This document shows, piece after piece, positions 1-7,400 of a stretch of DNA of 21,680 bases. The notes under the pieces are model-generated. The model saw only the letters and a program-made list of their open reading frames with translations, searched no databases and had not been told where the DNA came from. Source of the DNA: Zygnema cylindricum (taxonomy: Eukaryota; Streptophyta; Zygnematophyceae; Zygnematales; Zygnemataceae); assembly GCA_037447655.1 (NCBI GenBank), contig JBBHKE010000493.1:1-21680 (forward strand), read 5' to 3'. Position numbers and translations under genes: made by a program. Positions within the stretch are counted from its first letter, which is position 1; every line of letters begins with the position of its first letter.

Positions 1-1335
1 CAAACTTGTGTTATAAACATGGTTCGGACTTAGTTTTACCTCTTTTTGTGATCGCGAACAATAATTGTTGTTTGTAACAAATATCTTTGTTAGCACAAAC
101 TCAAATTTGAGGTAGAAACATGGTTTAGATTCTTTTTGATCTATTTATTTGAGCGTTAACAATGTAAAGTGTTTGATAGCACTATTGTTGTTAGCGCAAA
201 CAAAAACTTGTGTTACAAATAGGTTCGAAGTGTAATTTACCTCTTTTTGTGACCGCAAACAATAAACTTTTTTTGTTACAAATATCTTTGTTAGCACAAA
301 CTCAAATTTGTGTTAGAAACATGGTTTAGGGTTTTTCTTAACTATTTTTGTGAGCGTTAAAAATATAAAGTGTTTGTTACCACCTTTGTTGTTAACGCAA
401 ACACAAACTTGTGTTATAAACATGGTTCGGACTTAATTTTACCTCTTTTTGTGATCGCGAACAATAATTGTTGTTTGTAACAAATATCTTTGTTAGCACA
501 AACTCAAATTTGTGTTATTAACATGGTTTAGGGTTTTTTTTGACTATTTTTATGAGCGTTAAAAATATAAAGTGTTTCTTACCACTATTATTGTTAGCGC
601 AAACACAAACTTGAGTAATAAACATGGTTCGGAGATTATTTTACCTCTTTTTATGATCGCGAACAATAAACGTTGTTCGTTACAAATATCTTTGTTAGCG
701 AAAACTTAAATTTGTGTTAGAAACATGGTTTAGGGTTTTTTTTAACTATTTTTGTGAGCGTTAACAATATAAAGTGTTTGATAGCACTTTTGTTGTTAGC
801 GCAAACACAAACTTATGTTACAAACATGGTCCAGAGTTTATTTTCCCTCTTTTTGTGTTCGCGAATAATAAACATTGTTTGTTACAAATATCTTTGATAG
901 CCCAAGCTCAAATTTGTGTAAAAACCATGGTTTAAGGTTTTATTTAACTATTTTTGTGAGCTTTAACAATATAAAGTGTTTGATGGCACTATTGTTGTTA
1001 GCGCAAACACAAACATGTGTTACAAACATGGTATAAATTTTATTTTACCTCTTTTTGTGACCGTGAACAATAAACGTTGTTTGTTACAAATATCTTTACT
1101 ATCACAAACTCAAATTTGTGTTGGAAACTTAGCTTAGGGTTTTTTTGTACAAATTTTGTGAGCGTTAACAATATAAAGAGTTTGTTACCACAATTGTTGT
1201 TAGCGCAAACACAAACTTGTGTTATAAACATGGTTTGGAGTTTATTTTACCTCTTTTTGTGGCGGCGAACAATAAACGTTGTTTTTTACAAACATTGTTG
1301 TTAGCGCAAACTCAACACTGTGTTAAAACATGGTT
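1..1335 (+). repeat. 101-bp satellite array 1 (dimeric A/B, about 202 bp)
   Basis: The landmark AAACTTGTG (or close variants) recurs at 2, 204, 405, 607, 809, 1011 and 1213, a period of 201-202 bp. Midway lies a related landmark AAATTTG (first at 103), so each 202-bp unit is two 101-bp monomers. Monomer A contains CGCGAACAATAAACG and a TTTTACCTC box. Monomer B contains ATGGTTTAGGGTTTT and GAGCGTTAACAATATAAAG. About 6.6 dimers are present and the array runs off the left window edge. Monomers 1-130 and 404-540 are nearly identical, indicating local four-monomer duplication. Several 60-120 codon ORFs lie inside, but 101 is not a multiple of 3, so their frame shifts each monomer; I do not treat them as genes. 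Confidence 0.95.
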
Positions 1336-2487
1336 GGAAAACATAAAAAATTATATGCAAGGCCATAAGTTTGTTTTGCTTTAGTATCATTTAGTATAGC
1401 TTGAACAGGCATCCGCGCAAGGATATGCTGTTTGAAATCCAAAATCCAATATGATTTTGTGAACTGTTTTTAAACGACCCGATATAGAGGCACATGTTTC
1501 ATTCAAATTGCGGTTCGTGGTTTGCCAGCTCACGTTCTATGACTGGTTTAACTGGTTTATCCAACGCCCAATCTAAAATATATTTGTTTGGCCTCAAATG
1601 AGGCAGCCACCAAAAGTCGCCTTTTTGAACCACCCTGTAAACCTATTAATATCTTCTTCTTACTATTTATTATTACTTGGACTCTACTTAGTTGATGATA
1701 CCATATATACGGCGACGTGTGACATGTTAAATCATATATATAGTTTCACAACTCTTGCACCAAACTAAAGTTGGATCGGAAACATGTACCTCCACCCCTA
1801 TGTGTGGAAAATCCGAATAGTCGAAATTCGTATAGATCGACTTGTCTTCAACCGTTGACATTTGGAAAAAATTTGAGTGTTTTCAATATTTAGCGTTTAA
1901 TCAAACAGCGTTCTGTCACTCAGAAGGATATGTAAAAACATGTCACGTATGGCTTATCAATATCTGAATCCAAACAGTTGTACCGATGGGTAAAGTCGTT
2001 AGAGAAAATAATGTTTATTGTTAAATAGACCGTGAATCGCTATTAAAGAAAAAACATTATTAGGGTGAGAATTATTTAGTGAGATTAAATCTACTTCAGT
2101 TCCATATGATGTGGCTGTCATAAACCCTTTGTAGAATTGGCATTTTGAACAAAACAATTAATATTATTAACGGTATTTTGTGCTCATAGAGCACAATAAA
2201 CAGGCATTAAATTAGTGGTATTAACACTGATAATGTTTCAAGATCGTCAAAAGAAAATTACCTTATCAAATAATATTTATGCTTAGTTTCTAAACAATTG
2301 ACCCACAAGTCTTAGAGTCGAAACCAATGGCTTGGCTCGTATTTAACCAACAACCTTTCGAAGGTAGGAGAATCATAAGTTCCTAATTAAAACAATGACG
2401 TGGCCACATAATAGAGTTGCATTTCAGAGTTTGAGGCATGATAAGTTTGACAATTATGGTTCCCATGACAGATAAGAGGGAATCACC

Positions 2488-2575
2488 ACCTGCGGGAGGG
2501 GGTGGAGGAGAGGAAGGTGAAGGAGGCGAAGGGTGTGGTGGTGGAGGTGGTGAAGGAATCACAAAGGGTGGCGGG
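2488..2575 (+). other. G-rich purine tract
   Basis: About 90 bases of almost pure GGA/GGT/GAA triplets, with G runs up to five. Read on the plus strand it gives the Gly/Glu-rich centre of an 80-codon ORF (2438-2680). On the minus strand one frame gives a Pro/Ser-rich stretch that lacks a start codon but is preceded by an AACAG that could act as a splice acceptor. Either strand could be a remnant of a Gly-rich or Pro-rich coding exon, but the composition alone can produce such ORFs. G-quadruplex formation is possible from the repeated GG/GGG runs. Confidence 0.45.
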
Positions 2576-2710
2576 GCTCCTGTTCACGTTCCCATTGCCC
2601 CCATCATTTTCCTAACAAGATTGTTTTCTTACATCCAAAAAATAGTTCAAATAAAGAGATCGAAATATCTGGATCAATAAAGGTAGTCTAAAATGAATTT
2701 TAACAAAAGG

Positions 2711-2730
2711 TTTTTTTTTTTTTTTTTTTT
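2711..2730 (+). repeat. Poly-T tract, 20 bases
   Basis: An uninterrupted run of 20 T lies just before satellite array 2, followed by the palindrome GTTGTACTACAAC. The satellite B monomer normally has a T run of 6-9 immediately before AACTATTT, so this may be an expanded remnant of that run or the trace of a retroposed poly-A on the other strand. Confidence 0.8.
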
Positions 2731-2746
2731 GTTGTACTACAACCAA

Positions 2747-4197
2747 AACTATTTCTTTGAGCATTTACAATTTAAAGAGTTTGTTACCACTATTGTTGTT
2801 ATCGCAAACACAAACTTGTGTTATAAACATGGTACGGAGATTATTTTACCTCTTTTTGTGACAACAAACTATAAACATTGTTTGTTACAAATATCTTTGT
2901 TAGCGCAAACTTAAATTTGTGTAAGAAACATGGTTTAGGGGTTTTTTTAACTATTTTTGTGAGCGTTAACAATATAAAGAGTTTTTTACTATTATTGTTG
3001 TTAGCGCAAACACAAACTTGTGTTATAAACATGGTTCGGCGTTTATTTTAACATTTTTTGTCACCGCGAACAATAAACGTTGAATGTTACATATATCTTT
3101 GCTAGCACAAACTCAAATTTGTGTTGGAAACTGGTTTAAGGTTGTTTTTGACTATTTTTTTGAGCGTTAACAATAGAAAGTGTTTGTTACCACTATTGTT
3201 GTTAGCGCAAACACAAACTTGTGTTATAAACATAGTTTTCACATATAATTTTACCTCTTTTTGTGACCGCGAACAATAAACGTTGTTTGTTACAAATATC
3301 TTTGTTAGCGCAAACTCAAATTTGTGTTAGAAACAATGTTTAGGGTGTTTTTTAACTATTTTTTTGAGCGTTAACAATATAAAGTGTTTGATAGCACTGT
3401 TGTTGTTAGCTCAAACATAAACTTGTGTTATAAACATGGTTCGAAGATTATTTTACCTCTTTTTGTGACCACGAACAATAAACGTTGTTTGTTACAAATA
3501 TTTTTGTTAGCGCAAACTCAATTTTGTGTAAAAACATGGTTTAGGGTGTTGTTTAACTATTTTTGGGAGCGTTATCAATATAAAGTGTTTGATAGCACTG
3601 TTGTTGTTAGCGCAAACACAAACTTGTGTTACAAACATAGTCTAGAGTTTATTTTCCCTCTTTTTGTGACCACGAACAATAAACGTTGTTTGTTACAAAT
3701 ATTTTTGTTAGCGCAAACTCAAATTTGTGTTAAAAACATGGTTTAAAGTTTTTTTTAACTATTTTTGTGAGCTTTAACAATATAAAGTGTTTGAAGGCAC
3801 TTTTGTTGTTAGCACAAACACAAACATGTGTTACAAACATTGTTTAGATTTATTTTACCTCTTTTTGTGACCGTGAACAATAAACGTTGTTTGCTACAAA
3901 TGTCTTTGCTAGCACAAACTCAAATTTGTGTTGGAAACTTAGCTTAGGGTTTATTTGAACTATTTTTGTGAGCGTTAACAATATAAAGAGTTTGTTACCA
4001 CTATTGTTGTTAGCATAAACACAAACTTGTGTTATAAACATGGTTTGGAATTTATTTTACCTCTTTTTATGGCGGAGAACAATAAACGTTGTTTGTTACA
4101 AACATCTATGTTAGCGCAAACTCAAATCTGTGTTAAAACATGGTTTAGGGATTTTTTTAACTATTTCTTTGAGCATTTACAATTTAAAGAGTTTGTT
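2747..4197 (+). repeat. 101-bp satellite array 2 (dimeric A/B)
   Basis: Same satellite family and orientation as the 1-1335 array, about 14.4 monomers, starting and ending inside B monomers. The right-hand part (about 3216-4145) matches 405-1335 monomer by monomer through private variants: TTTTCCCTC boxes at about 854 and 3655, GAGCTTTAAC at about 957 and 3767, the variant GAAACTTAGC at about 1124 and 3936, and GGCGG before AACAATAAACG at about 1261 and 4071. The first 39 bases (2747-2785) are identical to the last 39 (4159-4197), carrying a B-monomer variant not seen between them. The array ends abruptly against copia gag sequence. Confidence 0.95.
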
Positions 4198-4590
4198 CTA
4201 TTCCCAAATTTTTCTATCATTTTCTTCAGTTTTTGGTTTAGTTATAACCCCCACAAGTGGAACCGTAGCCGAGAGCTTAGCTCCCATCACCATAGGTGTC
4301 CCTTTATCATTCTCCCCTATTTTCCCTTCCACGTTAATGATTTTCCCTTCACCTTCCGTTGCATCTGAACTCCGGTTGGTTTTCTGGGCAGTCCCAGATG
4401 ATTCTCCACAGTGAGCTCCACCAAAGCCAGGTGGCCGACACCTCACTTGTCCCGAAACAATTCCCCACAAGTGCTTTTCGAAAAGCAATCCCTCCATCGT
4501 AAACTCCCAATAAGTGAAGTCTGTTCCATCGAACATAGGCACCCTAGATGGTGGGCCCATAACCTGAAATTTTATGGGCTCCATTGCCAC
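4198..4590 (-). pseudogene. Copia element A: 5'-terminal Gag fragment
   Basis: The 130-codon minus-strand reading frame is the N-terminal part of a Ty1/copia-type Gag. Residues 11-49 carry the motif MGPPSRVPMFDGTDFTYW followed by a helical segment ending GIVSGQV, the same order as in Gag of elements B and C in this window. Residues about 50-119 are a Gly/Ser/Lys-rich linker, and TEEND..IWE near the end aligns with TEENNIQIWE of element C. Homology to C stops exactly where satellite sequence begins, and the stop codon is created at the junction. About half of Gag and all of pol are missing, so it cannot be functional. The start at 4590 is chosen because codons upstream are not Gag-like; a second Met is at residue 3. 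Confidence 0.88.
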
Positions 4591-4933
4591 ACAGAATTCG
4601 CAGGTCCAAAGGAAGCTAATCTAGATAGTGCCGACTCCAAGTTAATATAAACCCAAATGATTGACCCCTTGACAATCAGAACCTCATTAGAGCTTCACCC
4701 CTGTGACATAACACTTTCTATGTGCTCAGTTCCACCACAGAATGCAAAGTTAGAATATTAGATTTGGAAACATTCACCCACTTTGACTTTCCCTAAGAAA
4801 TGCAGCCACCCACGCAGGCAAAGACTCTGACCGACTACACCCCTATGTAGCCTAGACTCCCCTGAGTTGGCAACAACAAGAATCACTGAATTTGGTCAAC
4901 TGAATTGATAGTTATGGCTGGCCAAAGTTTGCC

Positions 4934-4940
4934 ATTTATA
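4934..4940 (-). promoter_or_regulatory. Candidate TATA box of element A LTR
   Basis: TATAAAT on the minus strand, preceded by CTTG, lies about 340 bases upstream of the gag ATG at 4590 and downstream of the GTAC/G-box-rich segment, as expected for U3 then TATA then R/leader. Position and sequence are seen; promoter function is inferred. Confidence 0.4.
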
Positions 4941-5048
4941 CAAGGTGCTCTCTAGGAGAGGCAACTACCTACCAAAAATATTCTAAGTCCTAAAACCCCT
5001 CTCTAAGCCCCCCAGTACTAAAGTACGAACCAATGAGAAGACTGTAAA

Positions 5049-5085
5049 GTACATAAAGGTACAGGTGCCGCTGTACCTTTTGTAC
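5049..5085. other. Hairpin 1 in element A LTR
   Basis: GTACA, one bulged T, AAAGGTACAG, loop GTGCCG, CTGTACCTTT, TGTAC: 15 base pairs with one bulge and a 6-base loop. It is paralogous to the hairpin at 5220-5256, 171 bases away, with the same GTGCCG core in the loop. Confidence 0.85.
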
Positions 5086-5219
5086 GGCCATCGTACGACA
5101 TGGCTAAAAAGTCAACACATGTCCTATTTGGATTCTCTCTTGTAATCCCCGGAATTCCTGCTTCCAAATATTATCTCTCCACGTGGCGCCAAGTCATGCC
5201 ACGTCAGAAAAACGGTACC

Positions 5220-5256
5220 GTACAAGAAAGTACAAGTGCCGGAGTACTTTCTGTAC
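5220..5256. other. Hairpin 2 in element A LTR
   Basis: GTAC, one bulged A, AGAAAGTAC, 10-base loop containing GTGCCG, GTACTTTCT, GTAC: 13 base pairs. Relative to the 5049-5085 hairpin, two stem pairs have changed on both sides so that pairing is kept (G-C 5058/5077 becomes A-T 5229/5248; A-T 5055/5080 becomes G-C 5226/5251), while the two pairs next to the loop have opened. Confidence 0.85.
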
Positions 5257-5457
5257 GTACATTGTACGATGTCGCCATAGTGCGACATTTGTCACTTCCG
5301 GATTTGTTTTCTGCCGCTCCGGAAATTCTGTAATCTCGTACGTTGTTGCCACGTGTCATTCGGAGTGGCGGAGTCCGCAAACCGCCAGATTGTCCTTTCC
5401 TCGAGACCGGCGCTAACCACGGTCGTCTGATTGATATAGGTATTAAATACGAACCGT

Positions 5458-5486
5458 CGAAACAAATGTCCGTACTATTTGTTTCG
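5458..5486. other. Hairpin 3 in element A LTR
   Basis: CGAAACAAAT and ATTTGTTTCG form a perfect 10-bp stem around a 9-base loop. A perfect palindrome GTACTAATAGTAC follows at 5491-5503. Confidence 0.8.
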
Positions 5487-5560
5487 TCCGGTACTAATAG
5501 TACAACTGTTTCTATGTCCTATAGACCGTAACCCAGTTAAATGGAAATGCCTACCTATAA

Positions 5561-5908
5561 CTATTTAAATATTTATCAAACCCTATACGTCCTAGCACTA
5601 GTCCTAGACTAAATGGACAAAGCTAACGGCTACGGGACGGTTGATGGACGGTAGGTACCAGGATCAATTCCTGGGTCCGTCAAATATGTTTTTGGTAAAC
5701 ATACCTATATTATCTATTCCTGTCTCTCTGGAGAGCTTAGGCAGCCATGGCTCTAGCTCCCTCTACAGCCTTCAGTGACTACGACAAGTATGGGGGCTTG
5801 GAGAAGGGAGCCAGGGGCAGACTGCCTCTACTCTTTTTTATCTAATAAAGACCTAGAAAATACCCAAATATCAACATCCCGCACGGTAAATTCTTGTTTC
5901 ACACGCTT
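5561..5908. other. Non-coding junction between elements A and B
   Basis: No homology to Gag continues past the stop of the element B ORF, so B is broken or divergent here. A B-box-like GGATCAATTCC (5661-5671) sits in a 5-bp stem with a 7-base loop that resembles a tRNA T-arm, but no complete tRNA cloverleaf could be built around it. A 32-codon plus-strand ORF (5747-5845) starts in a good context (GCAGCCATGG) and overlaps an AATAAA at its stop; I do not recognise the product and cannot support it as a gene. Confidence 0.4.
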
Positions 5909-6682
5909 TTATAAAGCTGGGCACAGCCGGAAAACATGACCTTGACCGAAGCAATAGACACACCTATCATATTGCCTATAATTAGGATTAGGGGTAAAGT
6001 TCCTATTTCCGGAAAATCCAGCCTGCCTATATGTCTGAGCATTGTACGCTACCGCTGATTTTCCACCATTCAATGCTATCTGAGTTGCCTCTTCCTCTAG
6101 AATGTAAGCTTCAGCTACGGTTATATTCCATCTAGCCTTCTCCAACCTTTTCATTTGTTCCGCGGCTCCTTTATATTCAGCAGGAAGCCCTCTCATTAAA
6201 ATCATAGCTTGATGATAGGGAGGAAAATTCCCCCCGGAACATGCATTTTCCGACAGCAAAAGCTTCAAGCCATTACAATAGGAGTTCATATCACCCCCGG
6301 TATACTTATAATCCCAAATTTTCCCAGCAGTTATAACCTCATTCTGCTCACTAGCTAGGACATATGACTCCCGTAAGGCCTTCCATATATCAGATGCTTT
6401 AGAGATATTGATATATGTCATGTTCAGATCTTCGGACAGGAGTAGTTTGAGAACATGCAATGCATCCTCATTTTTCTTTTCAAAATCAGAATCCGTATCC
6501 GGAAGAACACCGGAAATCACATCATACAATCTCACTTGCTTAAGGTAAGACTTAGTCAAATCCGCCCAATATAAATATTTTTGGCCATTAAACACCGGGA
6601 TCCGTGAGGGTGGGCCCGTAACCTGTTGATTTGAGGCAACCGGTGACCCAGAGGAGGAAGAAGAAGCACCAGCCGTTGCCAT
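5909..6682 (-). CDS. Copia element B: Gag polyprotein, gag only
   Basis: A 257-codon open frame encoding a Ty1/copia-type Gag, which assembles the cytoplasmic particle that packages retrotransposon RNA. After a Ser-rich N-terminus (residues 6-13), residues 23-40 carry GPPSRIPVFNGQKYLYW, the plant copia N-terminal motif (DUF4219-like). Residues about 60-200 resemble the UBN2/Retrotran_gag_2 region, including SDIWKALRESYV and YKYTGGDMNSY. A complete CCHC zinc knuckle sits at C241-x2-C244-x4-H249-x4-C254. The frame ends three residues after the knuckle and no protease follows. Unlike A, C and D it has no internal stop, so it is the youngest or best preserved coding piece here. It may be a gag-only derivative or an element truncated just after the knuckle. 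The ATG is followed by an Ala-rich start (MATAGA) in a plausible context. Confidence 0.85.
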   Translation of the reverse strand: MATAGASSSSSGSPVASNQQVTGPPSRIPVFNGQKYLYWADLTKSYLKQVRLYDVISGVLPDTDSDFEKKNEDALHVLKLLLSEDLNMTYINISKASDIWKALRESYVLASEQNEVITAGKIWDYKYTGGDMNSYCNGLKLLLSENACSGGNFPPYHQAMILMRGLPAEYKGAAEQMKRLEKARWNITVAEAYILEEEATQIALNGGKSAVAYNAQTYRQAGFSGNRNFTPNPNYRQYDRCVYCFGQGHVFRLCPAL

Positions 6683-7400
6683 AATATTCAGATTACAAAA
6701 GAGGAAACTCTCACGGAAACCACAAAAAGACCGACTTCACAATGAAGCCCCAAGCAAACCAGAAAAACACTAGGTCTGCAAATTTGCCACAATATAAACA
6801 GTATAACAAAGAATTCAGATGCAGAATTTCAAAGAGTTCTGCCAAAAGATCACAATGATCTTGCAATTCAAAAAGGCACAAAAACTGCTTCGCAGTATTT
6901 CATTCACTGAAATCCTAACTCCAAAAATATTCTAAGTCCTACATATACAAAGTGAACCCACAGCCGATCTACACCGTACCACAACTACCGTGGTGTGTCG
7001 GTACACTAAACATTATTCAAGCTAAACCCCGCCATCTACCGTACAAGTATTTACATCAATCCTTAACCCTAGCCAGTGCTAAAGTACGCAGTCAAAGTTA
7101 GTCTGCTGAAATGTTGGCTCGGTCAATATTTCTCTTCCAAAAAATGACGGCGAACTCCGTCCGCCGTCCGCGTATTCATTCATCACCGAAGATGAACCTC
7201 CACGTGTAAATCTGGTCCCTCAAGTAAATATGTACTTTGTCAACCAACTCAACCAAGCTTGACTTCCCCACGGACCGACACGTGTACATATAGTGTACCA
7301 AATCTGTGAACTCCCTTTGGAGTTACATACCACACCACATCTGGTCTACGTCAACTCATTTTGTACACAAAAACCGACTAAGTCTAGACTTTCTTTCTCA
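6683..7400 (-). mobile_element. Copia element B: leader and LTR-like sequence
   Basis: This non-coding sequence lies on the 5' side of element B gag. It shares GGACTTAGAATATTTTTGG with the element A LTR, and a motif TTGTG(G/C)CAAATTTG at about 6781-6794 recurs at the inferred inner LTR end upstream of gag E (17042-17055), suggesting the LTR/leader boundary. Three hairpins follow each other at 6846-6862, 6883-6895 and 6896-6912. GTAC tetramers (8 between 6970 and 7370) and CACGTG cores (about 7202 and 7280) continue the pattern seen for element A. The outer LTR end is not resolved. Confidence 0.5.
6846..6912. other. Three consecutive hairpins in element B R/leader region
   Basis: AAGATCA/TGATCTT with a 3-base loop (6846-6862), ACTGC/GCAGT with loop TTC (6883-6895) and ATTTCA/TGAAAT with a 5-base loop (6896-6912), all perfect stems. 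They fall between the TATA-like sequence and gag, so they would be in the element transcript. Confidence 0.7.

Larger units (their letters stand above)
1336..2746. other. Unrelated 1.4-kb block interrupting the satellite
   Basis: This sequence has no satellite character, no copia motif and no convincing gene. It splits two blocks of the same array in monomer phase: the array stops at about B-monomer position 36 and resumes at about position 50. Candidate 5-bp direct repeats AAAAC lie at 1338-1342 and 2745-2749, which would fit a target-site duplication, but I see no clear terminal inverted repeat or LTR. It includes a G-rich strand-asymmetric patch (about 2488-2575), a 20-base T tract, and a short palindrome GTTGTACTACAAC at 2731-2743. 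Identity is unknown. Confidence 0.6.
4591..5560 (-). mobile_element. Copia element A: leader and probable 5' LTR
   Basis: This lies on the 5' side of the element A gag start and has no coding content. A TATAAAT box on the minus strand (4934-4940) and the string GGACTTAGAATATTTTTGG about 50 bases upstream of it (about 4973-4991), also present 5' of element B gag (about 6933-6951), mark this as shared LTR or leader sequence. The segment 5014-5504 holds 18 GTAC tetramers, G-box/ABRE-like cores (CACGTG at about 5180 and 5351) and three strong hairpins. Exact LTR ends are not resolved: I could not find a TG...CA pair with target duplication, nor a primer-binding site matching the usual initiator-Met tRNA sequence. 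Confidence 0.55.

Noticed and set aside
2437-2680. Gly/Glu-rich 80-codon ORF as a host protein gene
   Set aside because: Low-complexity composition explains it; no flanking gene structure supports it.
1040-4041. Several 60-120 codon ORFs in satellite arrays, similar to each other on both strands
   Set aside because: They are frames of the satellite itself; a 101-bp unit shifts frame every monomer, and the similar peptides come from the DNA repeat.
5624-5682. Possible tRNA gene with T-arm-like stem and B-box-like GGATCAATTCC
   Set aside because: No matching 5' acceptor strand, D-arm or anticodon arm could be found, and the A box is missing.
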